NCBI GenBank assembly: GCA_013152765.1 | Contig: JAADFT010000172.1 | Coordinates: 1-5,637 of the forward strand | Direction of reading: 5' to 3' | Length of the DNA: 5,637 nt | Source: Calditrichota bacterium | Lineage (GTDB): Bacteria > Zhuqueibacterota > Zhuqueibacteria > Oleimicrobiales > Geothermoviventaceae | Shown: positions 1 through 5,106 of the stretch, in pieces | Layout: each line of letters opens with the position of its first letter | Numbering within the stretch: position 1 is the first letter of the stretch | Notes under the pieces: generated by a model | Told to the model about the DNA's origin: nothing | The model's database searches: none | The model's input: only the letters and a program-made list of their open reading frames with translations | Position numbers and translations under genes: made by a program

Positions 1-270
1 TTCCCTGACGTACACCGTTTCGAGCTTCACCACGTTCTGGAGTGCATGGGCGGCACGAGCACCGTTGTTCAGGACGTGTCGGCCACGTCGCGGTCGCTGC
101 GCGAAGCCCGCCAGGCTTTCGAAAAGCGCTTCATTGAGCAGCGACTGATGGCGAACCAGTGGCGCATCGTCCAGACCGCGAAAGAGCTGGGCATCCAGCG
201 CAGTCACCTGTGGAAGAAAATGAAGCAATACGGCATCGAGGTGCCCCGTGACGTGGAGCTCGAACACTGA
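1..270 (+). CDS. Sigma-54-dependent NtrC-family response regulator, C-terminal fragment
   Basis: The reading frame is open from the first base to a TGA at 268-270, giving 89 residues of a protein whose start lies outside the window. Residues about 31-49 (SLREARQAFEKRFIEQRL) match the helix that leads into the Fis-type DNA-binding domain of NtrC/AtoC-like activators. Residues 54-77 form the helix-turn-helix, with the typical TAKELGIQRSHLWKKMKQYGI pattern split around AKELGI and SHLWKKMK. Proteins of this family bind upstream enhancers and use an AAA+ domain to open sigma-54 RNA polymerase promoters; the receiver and AAA+ domains would lie upstream and are not visible. The first 30 or so residues look like the linker between the AAA+ and Fis domains. 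The target genes and partner sensor kinase cannot be told from this fragment. The next gene is about 500 nt away, so it is probably not in the same operon. Confidence 0.85.
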   Translation, partial: FPDVHRFELHHVLECMGGTSTVVQDVSATSRSLREARQAFEKRFIEQRLMANQWRIVQTAKELGIQRSHLWKKMKQYGIEVPRDVELEH

Positions 271-335
271 GTTAGTCCAGTTCGGCAGCAGTTTAACGCG
301 AGTTTGAAGCGATCCCGGGCTCGACGCCGAAGTTG

Positions 336-361
336 CGCGGAACGTGGCAGCCGTTCCCGCG
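336..361 (+). terminator. GC-rich hairpin downstream of the regulator gene, possible terminator
   Basis: CGCGGAACG (336-344) can pair with CGTTCCCGCG (352-361) in a 9-bp stem with one bulged C and a 7-nt loop. It starts 66 nt after the regulator stop codon. No T-run follows directly; the nearest short one is TTTT at 379-382. It could therefore slow or end transcription without being a classical intrinsic terminator, or be a chance structure in GC-rich DNA. Confidence 0.35.
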
Positions 362-439
362 TCTCGACCGCGCGATCATTTTGGCCCCTGTGGTCTCCGA
401 GCAGAGCTCGCGCGTTCTTCTCGCCGCGTCAGACCTAAG

Positions 440-456
440 ACAGGTGCACCACCTGT
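440..456. repeat. Short perfect inverted repeat
   Basis: ACAGGTG (440-446) and CACCTGT (450-456) are exact reverse complements separated by CAC. The centre, GGTGCACC (443-450), is itself an 8-bp palindrome. The symmetry would suit a dimeric DNA-binding protein or a very tight hairpin, but no regulator can be named and a single copy may be due to chance. Confidence 0.35.
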
Positions 457-722
457 GCCTCTCGTTGGCTTTGGCTCCACTTCCCCCACAGGGGACTTCT
501 CCGCCCCCTTTACACTGAAGCCACGTGGACGATGTTTCCCACGACTGCTCGCAACCAGTAGCACTCCGCTCCACCAACTTTGCCCCCCAGGTTGTCCCGG
601 AGCACAGGCAGCAGCGTCCCCAATTCCGCTGTGAGGATTCTCCCCAGCATTTCCCGAAGAGCCAGAGGTCGGAAGAGATTCAGTTCACAAACCGGGCTCC
701 TGGCCGGGCGGCCAATTTCCGT

Positions 723-751
723 TTGGAATCAGGGCCTAATTTTGTTAAATT
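723..751 (+). promoter_or_regulatory. Candidate sigma-70-type promoter for yebC-ruvC
   Basis: TTGGAA (723-728) and TAAATT (746-751) are separated by 17 nt, and each matches four of six positions of the -35 and -10 consensus. They lie in the only AT-rich patch of the gap. Transcription would start near 758, leaving a leader of about 20 nt that still includes the yebC ribosome-binding site. The match is modest and the promoter rules of this organism are unknown. Confidence 0.35.
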
Positions 752-768
752 TGAGCGGTTTGAACCAT

Positions 769-774
769 GGAGGT
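769..774 (+). promoter_or_regulatory. Ribosome-binding site that fixes the yebC start
   Basis: GGAGGT lies four bases ahead of the ATG at 779. An earlier in-frame ATG at 767 overlaps this site and would add four residues (MEVG) that the family lacks. The start at 779 gives the standard MSGHSKW N-terminus. Confidence 0.8.
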
Positions 775-778
775 GGGC

Positions 779-1531
779 ATGTCAGGGCATTCAAAATGGG
801 CGCAAATTAAGCGCAAGAAGGCCAAGACCGACGCAGAGCGGGGCAAGATCTTCACGAAGCTGATCCGCGAAATCACCGTGGCTGCGCGGCAGGGCGGAGG
901 CGACGAAGAAGCGAATCCGCGTTTGAGGGCGGCAATCGCGGCGGCGAAAGCGGCCAACATGCCGGCGGCCAACATCGAAAAGGCCATCAAACGCGGGACG
1001 GGCGAACTGCCCGGCGTCGTCTACGAAGAGGTAACGTACGAAGGCTACGGTCCTGGCGGTGTGGCCCTGTTGATCCAGGTGCTCACCGACAACCGCAACC
1101 GCGCAGTGGCGGAGATCCGCCACATCTTGAGCCGCCACAACGGCAGTCTCGGCGAGCAGGGGTCGGTGGCGTGGATGTTCGAACGGCGCGGCGTTGTCAC
1201 GGTGAAACAGGAAGGGCTGACCGAGGACGATTTGATGGAAATCGTCCTGGACGCGGGCGCGGAAGACATCCAGAGCAGCGACGAGACCTTCGAGATCCTG
1301 TGTGCTCCGGAAGACCTGGAGGCGATCAAGCAGGCCCTGGAAGGCGCCGGGGTGAGCTACGAAAACGCGGAAGTCACGATGTACCCGAAATCCACCGTCC
1401 GCGTGGAAGGTAAGGAAGCCAGGCAGGTCCTCGCTTTGCTGGAAGCTCTGGAAGAGCACGACGACGTCCAGAACGTGTACGCCAACTTCGACATGGACGA
1501 GGACGTGCTCGAAGCTGTCGAGTCGGAGTAG
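779..1531 (+). CDS. yebC: YebC/TACO1-family protein (YebC/PmpR)
   Basis: This 250-residue protein is full length for the YebC family. It opens with MSGHSKWAQIKRKK and the DxxRGKIFTKLIREI segment (residues 1-32), followed by the family hallmark YEGYGPGGVALL (87-98) with LTDNRNR (102-108), then GSVAWMFERRG (128-138), and ends with EEHDDVQNVYANFDM (225-239). These correspond to the three-domain YebC fold. The family was long annotated as transcriptional regulators (PmpR in Pseudomonas); the mitochondrial relative TACO1 and bacterial members act in translation, with reports of relief of ribosome stalling at proline-rich stretches. The role here is inferred from homology. ruvC begins 4 nt after the stop, so the two are very likely co-transcribed, an arrangement seen in many bacteria. 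The chosen ATG has a strong GGAGGT site. Nothing is truncated or odd. Confidence 0.95.
   Translation: MSGHSKWAQIKRKKAKTDAERGKIFTKLIREITVAARQGGGDEEANPRLRAAIAAAKAANMPAANIEKAIKRGTGELPGVVYEEVTYEGYGPGGVALLIQVLTDNRNRAVAEIRHILSRHNGSLGEQGSVAWMFERRGVVTVKQEGLTEDDLMEIVLDAGAEDIQSSDETFEILCAPEDLEAIKQALEGAGVSYENAEVTMYPKSTVRVEGKEARQVLALLEALEEHDDVQNVYANFDMDEDVLEAVESE
1525..1528 (+). promoter_or_regulatory. Ribosome-binding site for the TTG start of ruvC
   Basis: GGAG lies seven bases ahead of the TTG at 1536 and is embedded in the last codons and stop of yebC (GAG TCG GAG TAG). Translation of ruvC is thus likely coupled to termination of yebC. No ATG or GTG codon is available before the catalytic AIDPG motif in this frame, which supports the TTG start. 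Confidence 0.65.
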
Positions 1532-1535
1532 GGCT

Positions 1536-2051
1536 TTGCCAGACCATCCCGGGGCGTTTCGCGTTCTCGCCATCGATCCGGGCACTGCAGTCGCCGGCTA
1601 CGCCGTTCTGGACTGGCGCAGCGGACAGGTTGAAGTTCTCAGTGCTGGCGTGATTCGCTTGAAGCCACGCCAACCTCTTTCGGAGCGGCTGGTTGTGCTC
1701 CACGACCGCGTGGACGAGCTCATCCGGACCTACCACCCGGGAACCCTGGCCATCGAAGACGTTTTCTTCGCTCGGAACGCGCGCAGCGTCCTGAAACTCG
1801 GCGAGGCACGCGGCGTCGTGATTGTTGCCGCAGCCAGGCAAGGCTTAGAGATTGCGCAGTACTCCCCGGCCGAGGTCAAACAGGCCATTGTAGGCCACGG
1901 CGCGGCGTCGAAAGAGCAGGTCCAGCGGATGGTCGCGACGCTCCTCGGCCTCAGCGACATTCCAAAACCGAATGACGTGGCAGATGCCCTGGCGATTGCC
2001 CTGTGTCACTGTCACCGTTTCACTGCGGCAAGGGCCCAGGCCCGTGGGTGA
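1536..2051 (+). CDS. ruvC: Holliday-junction resolvase RuvC
   Basis: RuvC is the dimeric, metal-dependent endonuclease that cuts Holliday junctions symmetrically after RuvAB branch migration. The 171-residue product has the usual length and an RNase H-like fold signature. Catalytic acidic residues are all present: Asp14 in LAIDPGTAVAGYAVLD, Glu74 in LAIEDVFFARN, and Asp147 and Asp150 in PNDVADALAIALCH, spaced as Asp/His138 and Asp141 are in the E. coli enzyme. The segment ARNARSVLKLGEARGV (79-94) and YSPAEVKQAIVGHGAASKEQV (109-129) are also typical. It starts with TTG 4 nt after yebC, with a GGAG site inside the yebC end. The C-terminus is short and Ala/Arg-rich (AARAQARG) after the last catalytic helix. 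ruvA follows after a 232-nt gap, wider than the other spacings within the ruv set. Confidence 0.95.
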   Translation: MPDHPGAFRVLAIDPGTAVAGYAVLDWRSGQVEVLSAGVIRLKPRQPLSERLVVLHDRVDELIRTYHPGTLAIEDVFFARNARSVLKLGEARGVVIVAAARQGLEIAQYSPAEVKQAIVGHGAASKEQVQRMVATLLGLSDIPKPNDVADALAIALCHCHRFTAARAQARG

Positions 2052-2197
2052 GCTGAAGTCTTGCCGAGCAGGTTTACGCGCCAATGGGGCGGCCCTCTGG
2101 GCTTCGAAGTCGAGTCTCTGAGCCCCACTGTCGTGGAGAAGAATCAACCGCTCGCTGCTGTAGCCGAGTCAGAACGGGCGGATTTGCCTTTCGACGG

Positions 2198-2250
2198 GGT
2201 TCACGTTTCGCAGAGGAAGGCGGTTCGAAAACGCAGGCAGCGTGAACCGC
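2198..2250 (+). promoter_or_regulatory. Two competing hairpins in the ruvA leader
   Basis: GCGGTTC (2220-2226) pairs exactly with GAACCGC (2244-2250), and ACGC (2231-2234) with GCGT (2240-2243), giving a compact 7+4 bp hairpin with a GAAA bulge. Alternatively GGTTCACG (2198-2205) pairs exactly with CGTGAACC (2241-2248), and TTTCG (2206-2210) with CGAAA (2226-2230). The two folds share 2226-2248 and so exclude each other. The element ends 19 nt before the ruvA ribosome-binding site. No T-run follows, so it is not a classical terminator. A regulatory role is inferred, not shown, and the match to a known riboswitch or leader class is not recognised. Confidence 0.35.
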
Positions 2251-2269
2251 TGCTTCGATCAATCGCAAC

Positions 2270-2275
2270 AGGAAG
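2270..2275 (+). promoter_or_regulatory. Ribosome-binding site that fixes the ruvA GTG start
   Basis: AGGAAG lies eight bases ahead of GTG at 2284. The frame is open further upstream, but only this start yields the standard RuvA N-terminus (M)IARLRG. Confidence 0.7.
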
Positions 2276-2283
2276 AAACAAGA

Positions 2284-2880
2284 GTGATTGCACGACTTCG
2301 CGGTTTGGTTGTACAGCGGTCTCTGCAGTCTGTGGTTCTGGATGTTGGTGGGGTAGGGTTTGAACTGGCTGTCCCGCTTTCTACGTCAGAAAAAGTGGAG
2401 GAGGGGAAAGAGGCTGAGCTTCTGACTCACCTTCACGTCCGCGAAGACGCGCTTCAGCTCTACGGATTCCGCACGGCAGAGGAAAAAGAGCTGTTCCTTC
2501 AGCTAATCGGCGTGTCCGGAATTGGCCCCAAGATTGCCCTCAACCTGCTCTCCGCCAAAGGTGTTTCCACGCTTCGCGAAGCAATTGCCAACGGTGACGT
2601 CGGTGTGCTGACGAGCATCACGGGCGTTGGGCGCAAAATGGCGGAGCGCATCATCGTGGACCTGCGCGAGAAGATGGGTAAGCCTCGCGCGGCCCAGGTT
2701 GGCGTGCCCGGGCTGGCGGGCACCGCGGCTCTGGAACGACACGAGGAAGCTGTACTGGCGCTGGTTTCCCTTGGTTTCCAGCGGCAAACGGCAGAGAAGG
2801 CCGTGCACGCCGCTGAAAAGAGCCTGGGGACCGAAGCCAACGTGGAAGAAGTTGTGCGTGAAGCTCTGAAACGAGTTTAG
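2284..2880 (+). CDS. ruvA: Holliday-junction branch-migration complex subunit RuvA
   Basis: RuvA forms tetramers that hold the four-way junction in an open square and load the RuvB motor rings. The 198-residue product is of normal length with all three domains: an N-terminal OB fold (residues 1-62, MIARLRGLVV to LQLYGF), including the acidic pin Glu54-Asp55 in HVREDALQLYGF; two helix-hairpin-helix motifs, LIGVSGIGPKIALNLLS (74-90) and LTSITGVGRKMAERIIVDL (109-127), which bind junction DNA backbone; a flexible Gly/Pro/Ala linker (about 132-150); and the C-terminal RuvB-binding three-helix domain (152-198) with the typical ALVSLGF motif. GTG is preferred over an upstream TTG or GTG because of AGGAAG eight bases before it and the family N-terminus. 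Its TAG stop overlaps the ruvB GTG by one base, implying coupled translation and matched RuvA/RuvB supply. A 232-nt gap with a structured leader separates it from ruvC. Confidence 0.95.
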   Translation: MIARLRGLVVQRSLQSVVLDVGGVGFELAVPLSTSEKVEEGKEAELLTHLHVREDALQLYGFRTAEEKELFLQLIGVSGIGPKIALNLLSAKGVSTLREAIANGDVGVLTSITGVGRKMAERIIVDLREKMGKPRAAQVGVPGLAGTAALERHEEAVLALVSLGFQRQTAEKAVHAAEKSLGTEANVEEVVREALKRV

Positions 2881-3923
2881 TGAGCGTCGGCGTGGACATT
2901 TCGGATCGCCCCACAAATCCCGACCTGCTGACAGGCGAAAGCGACTTCGACCGCACCTTGCGGCCGTTGCGTTTCGACGACTTCGTCGGGCAACAGGCGA
3001 TCAAGGAGAATCTCAAGGTTTTCATCGCTGCCGCGCTGGAACGGGGCGAACCGCTGGACCACGTGCTGTTTTACGGCCCCCCGGGGCTGGGAAAGACCAC
3101 GCTGGCCATGATCATCGCCCGCGAGCTCGGCGTGAACATTCGCACGACCTCTGGGCCTGCGCTGGAGCGGCCTGGTGACTTAGCCGGAATCCTGACGAAC
3201 CTCAACGACCGGGACGTGCTCTTCATCGACGAAATCCACCGCCTGAACAAGACGGTGGAAGAGTACCTTTACCCGGCCATGGAGGATTTCAAGCTGGACA
3301 TCGTGATCGACCGCGGCGCCAACGCGCGGTCGATCCAGCTTCAACTGCCGCGTTTTACGCTGATCGGCGCAACTACGCGCGCGGGCCTGCTGACTTCGCC
3401 CCTGCGTGCGCGTTTCGGCGTGGTGAACCGTCTCGACTACTACACGCCTGAGGATCTGCTGCGGATTGTCCTGCGCTCCGCGCGTTTGCTGAACGTGGAG
3501 ATTACCGAAGAAGCGGCCCTGGAAATTGCACGCCGCTCCCGCGGAACGCCGCGGATTGCCAACCGGCTCCTGCGGCGCATTCGCGATTTTGCTCAGGTGG
3601 ACGCAGACGGCGTGATCACGATCGACGTGGCTTTACGCAGCCTCGACCGCCTGGATGTCGATTCCCGCGGCCTGGACGACATGGACAAGCGGATTCTCAG
3701 AGCGTTAATCGAGAAGTTCAACGGAGGGCCGGTGGGCATCAACACGCTGGCCACGGCGATTGGTGAAGAAAGTGGTACGCTGGAAGAGGTGTACGAGCCT
3801 TACCTGATCCAGCAGGGCTTCTTGACACGCACACCGCGGGGACGCGTGGCCACGGAGCTCGCGTACGAACATTTCGGCCTGGTGAAGCGGGTTCAGCCCT
3901 GGCAGAGAAGTTTGTTCGAGTAG
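2880..3923 (+). CDS. ruvB: Holliday-junction branch-migration ATPase RuvB
   Basis: RuvB is the hexameric AAA+ motor that pumps DNA through the RuvA-bound junction. The 347-residue product carries the conserved N-terminal LRPLRFDDFVGQ (27-38), Walker A GPPGLGKT (66-73), Walker B with DEIH (117-120), the RuvB-specific beta-hairpin region that contacts RuvA (about 126-160), sensor 1 GATT (163-166), the arginine finger within SPLRARFG (173-180), sensor 2 in RGTPRIANRLLRR (221-233), and the C-terminal winged-helix domain with GGPVG (282-286), EEVYEPYLIQQGFL (302-315) and RTPRGR (317-322). No key residue is missing. It starts at GTG overlapping the ruvA stop by one base (TAGTG); no separate strong ribosome-binding site is needed if translation is coupled. 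The last residues, WQRSLFE, contain a QxxLF pattern that resembles a sliding-clamp-binding peptide. A small hairpin lies 15 nt after the stop. Confidence 0.97.
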   Translation: MSVGVDISDRPTNPDLLTGESDFDRTLRPLRFDDFVGQQAIKENLKVFIAAALERGEPLDHVLFYGPPGLGKTTLAMIIARELGVNIRTTSGPALERPGDLAGILTNLNDRDVLFIDEIHRLNKTVEEYLYPAMEDFKLDIVIDRGANARSIQLQLPRFTLIGATTRAGLLTSPLRARFGVVNRLDYYTPEDLLRIVLRSARLLNVEITEEAALEIARRSRGTPRIANRLLRRIRDFAQVDADGVITIDVALRSLDRLDVDSRGLDDMDKRILRALIEKFNGGPVGINTLATAIGEESGTLEEVYEPYLIQQGFLTRTPRGRVATELAYEHFGLVKRVQPWQRSLFE

Positions 3924-3938
3924 GCACGGGAATGATTC

Positions 3939-3960
3939 GACCGTCCACCTGAGGACGGTC
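3939..3960 (+). terminator. Hairpin after ruvB, possible transcription terminator or processing site
   Basis: GACCGTCC (3939-3946) and GGACGGTC (3953-3960) form a perfect 8-bp stem with a six-base loop, 15 nt after the ruvB stop. It is followed by CTGTGAATT rather than a T-run, so it is not a textbook intrinsic terminator. It may attenuate read-through into queA, stabilise the ruv mRNA 3' end, or act with Rho. Confidence 0.4.
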
Positions 3961-4060
3961 CTGTGAATTAGCGCGGCACAGTTTGCCCGAGACTTTGGGA
4001 AGCTTGCCGCAGGTGGGTTGCAGACCAGTTGGGCTTCGAGGTGCGCTGTTAAGAGCGACG

Positions 4061-4067
4061 AAAGGAG
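4061..4067 (+). promoter_or_regulatory. Ribosome-binding site that fixes the queA start
   Basis: AAAGGAG lies seven bases ahead of ATG at 4075. An upstream in-frame ATG at 4018 would add a 19-residue extension without family resemblance and has no such site, so 4075 is the supported start. Confidence 0.8.
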
Positions 4068-4074
4068 TGGGCCG

Positions 4075-5103
4075 ATGAAACTCTCTGATTTTAAGTTCAA
4101 TCTCCCAGAGAAGCTGATTGCTCAATACCCCACTGAACCGCGCGACCGCTGTCGCCTGATGGTGCTGCACAGAGACACCCAGAAAATCGAGGAGCGGATT
4201 TTCAGAGACATCGCCGAGTACCTGGAGGAAGGCGATTCGCTTGTCGTCAACGAAACCAAAGTGTTTCCGGCCCGGTTGATCGGCACGAAGGACAAGACCG
4301 ACGCCGAAGTGGAGATTTTCCTGCTTCGTGAGCTGGAGAAGGACCTCTGGGAGGTGCTGGTGAAGCCCGCGCGTAAGGTGCGGGTTGGCAACAAGCTTTC
4401 CGTGGGCGGTGAGCTCACGTGCGACGTCATCGACAACACCGTCAGCGGTGGGCGCGTGGTGCGCTTCCACTACGACGGCGATTTCTACGAAATCGTTGAG
4501 CGGCTTGGCAAAACACCGCTGCCGCCGTACATCGAACGCGAAGCCGAGGACAAAGACCGCGACTGGTACCAGACGGTGTACGCCCGCGTGCGCGGAGCCG
4601 TTGCCGCGCCGACCGCCGGGCTCCATTTCAGCAAGGAGCTCCTGGACGAGCTGCAGGGTAAAGGCGTTAAGCTTGTTCGGACGCTTCTGCACGTGGGCTT
4701 GGGGACATTCAGGCCCGTGATGGTGGAGGACCTTAGCCGCCACAAAATGGACTCGGAGTACTACGAGATTTCGGAAGAAGCGGCGGAGGCGATCAACGAG
4801 TCCAAGCGCACCGGCAAGAAGGTGGTGGCCGTCGGCACAAGTGTGGTCCGCACCCTGGAGACCTCGGTGACCTCTGAGGGTTGGGTGAAGCCCGGCCGTG
4901 GCTGGACGGACAAGTTCATCTACCCGCCTTACGACTTCAAGGTGGTGAACGCCCTTGTGACCAACTTTCATCTGCCTGCGTCCACACTGCTCATGATGGT
5001 GTGCGCGTTCGGCGGCTACGATTTCGTGATGAAGGCCTACCGGAAGGCCATTCGCGAAAAGTACCGCTTTTTCAGCTACGGCGACGCCATGCTCATCCTG
5101 TAA
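4075..5103 (+). CDS. queA: S-adenosylmethionine:tRNA ribosyltransferase-isomerase QueA
   Basis: QueA transfers and isomerises the ribosyl moiety of S-adenosylmethionine onto preQ1 at tRNA position 34, forming epoxyqueuosine in the tRNAs for Asn, Asp, His and Tyr. It is cytosolic. The 342-residue product is of normal length. Family motifs in order are LPEKLIAQYP (10-19), RDRCRLMVL (23-31), DSLVVNETKVFPARL (54-68), PLPPYI (148-153), YQTVYA (165-170), AAPTAGLHF (177-185), LHVGLGTFRPV (205-215), KMDSEYYEI (224-232), VGTSVVRTLE (253-262), NFHLPASTLL (297-306) and SYGDAMLI (334-341). Two motifs vary slightly: Asp226 is where the E. coli enzyme has His, and TSVVR replaces the common TTSVR. ruvA-ruvB-queA linkage is known in other bacteria, often followed by tgt, the preceding step of the pathway; here ispD follows instead. 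A 151-nt gap with a hairpin separates it from ruvB, so it may have its own promoter, though none is evident. Confidence 0.96.
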   Translation: MKLSDFKFNLPEKLIAQYPTEPRDRCRLMVLHRDTQKIEERIFRDIAEYLEEGDSLVVNETKVFPARLIGTKDKTDAEVEIFLLRELEKDLWEVLVKPARKVRVGNKLSVGGELTCDVIDNTVSGGRVVRFHYDGDFYEIVERLGKTPLPPYIEREAEDKDRDWYQTVYARVRGAVAAPTAGLHFSKELLDELQGKGVKLVRTLLHVGLGTFRPVMVEDLSRHKMDSEYYEISEEAAEAINESKRTGKKVVAVGTSVVRTLETSVTSEGWVKPGRGWTDKFIYPPYDFKVVNALVTNFHLPASTLLMMVCAFGGYDFVMKAYRKAIREKYRFFSYGDAMLIL

Positions 5104-5106
5104 CCG

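Larger units (their letters stand above)
271..778. other. Non-coding gap between the regulator and yebC
   Basis: No reading frame here looks like a real protein: the open frames on both strands give low-complexity Arg/Pro/Ser-rich translations, lack good ribosome-binding sites and overlap one another. The + strand is noticeably pyrimidine-rich between about 455 and 600, unlike the flanking genes. The gap contains a GC-rich hairpin at 336-361, a short perfect inverted repeat at 440-456, the palindrome CCACGTGG at 521-528, a two-part hairpin (568-572 with 599-603, 575-578 with 591-594), and TGGCC/GGCCA around 701-714. An AT-rich island with promoter-like hexamers lies at its right end. No tRNA, SRP RNA, RNase P or tmRNA signature was recognised. 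An unannotated small RNA cannot be excluded. Confidence 0.6.

Noticed and set aside
345..360. A sigma-54 promoter (TGGCAG ... GC)
   Set aside because: The GG and GC elements are not at the required 10-nt spacing and the TTGC half is absent.
585..622. Resemblance to the SRP RNA loop (CAGGTTGTCCCGGA ... CAGCAGC)
   Set aside because: The conserved GGAAGG core is missing and the bases do not fold into the SRP hairpin, so the likeness is accidental.
525..863. A 112-codon + strand frame ahead of and into yebC
   Set aside because: It overlaps the start of yebC in another frame, has no ribosome-binding site and no recognisable motif.
791..1585. A 264-codon minus-strand frame opposite yebC
   Set aside because: This is a shadow of yebC. 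The translation has no family resemblance, and the + strand gene is unambiguous.
2218..2236. tRNA T-arm-like sequence GGCGGTTCGAAAACGC
   Set aside because: GGTTCGAAA resembles a T-loop, but the flanking bases do not form the 5-bp T stem, and no acceptor, D or anticodon arms were found upstream.
271..2283. A LexA/SOS operator ahead of yebC-ruvC or ruvA
   Set aside because: Neither a CTGT-N8-ACAG type site nor a GAAC-N4-GTTC type site was found. GAAC (340-343) and GTTC (353-356) are nine bases apart, which does not fit either class; other lineage-specific LexA motifs cannot be excluded.
2061..2363. A possible small gene between ruvC and ruvA starting at TTG 2061
   Set aside because: There is no ribosome-binding site before the TTG, the translation is unrecognised, and the frame runs 80 nt into ruvA, where it becomes Cys/Trp-rich. 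The RNA structures give a better account of the gap.
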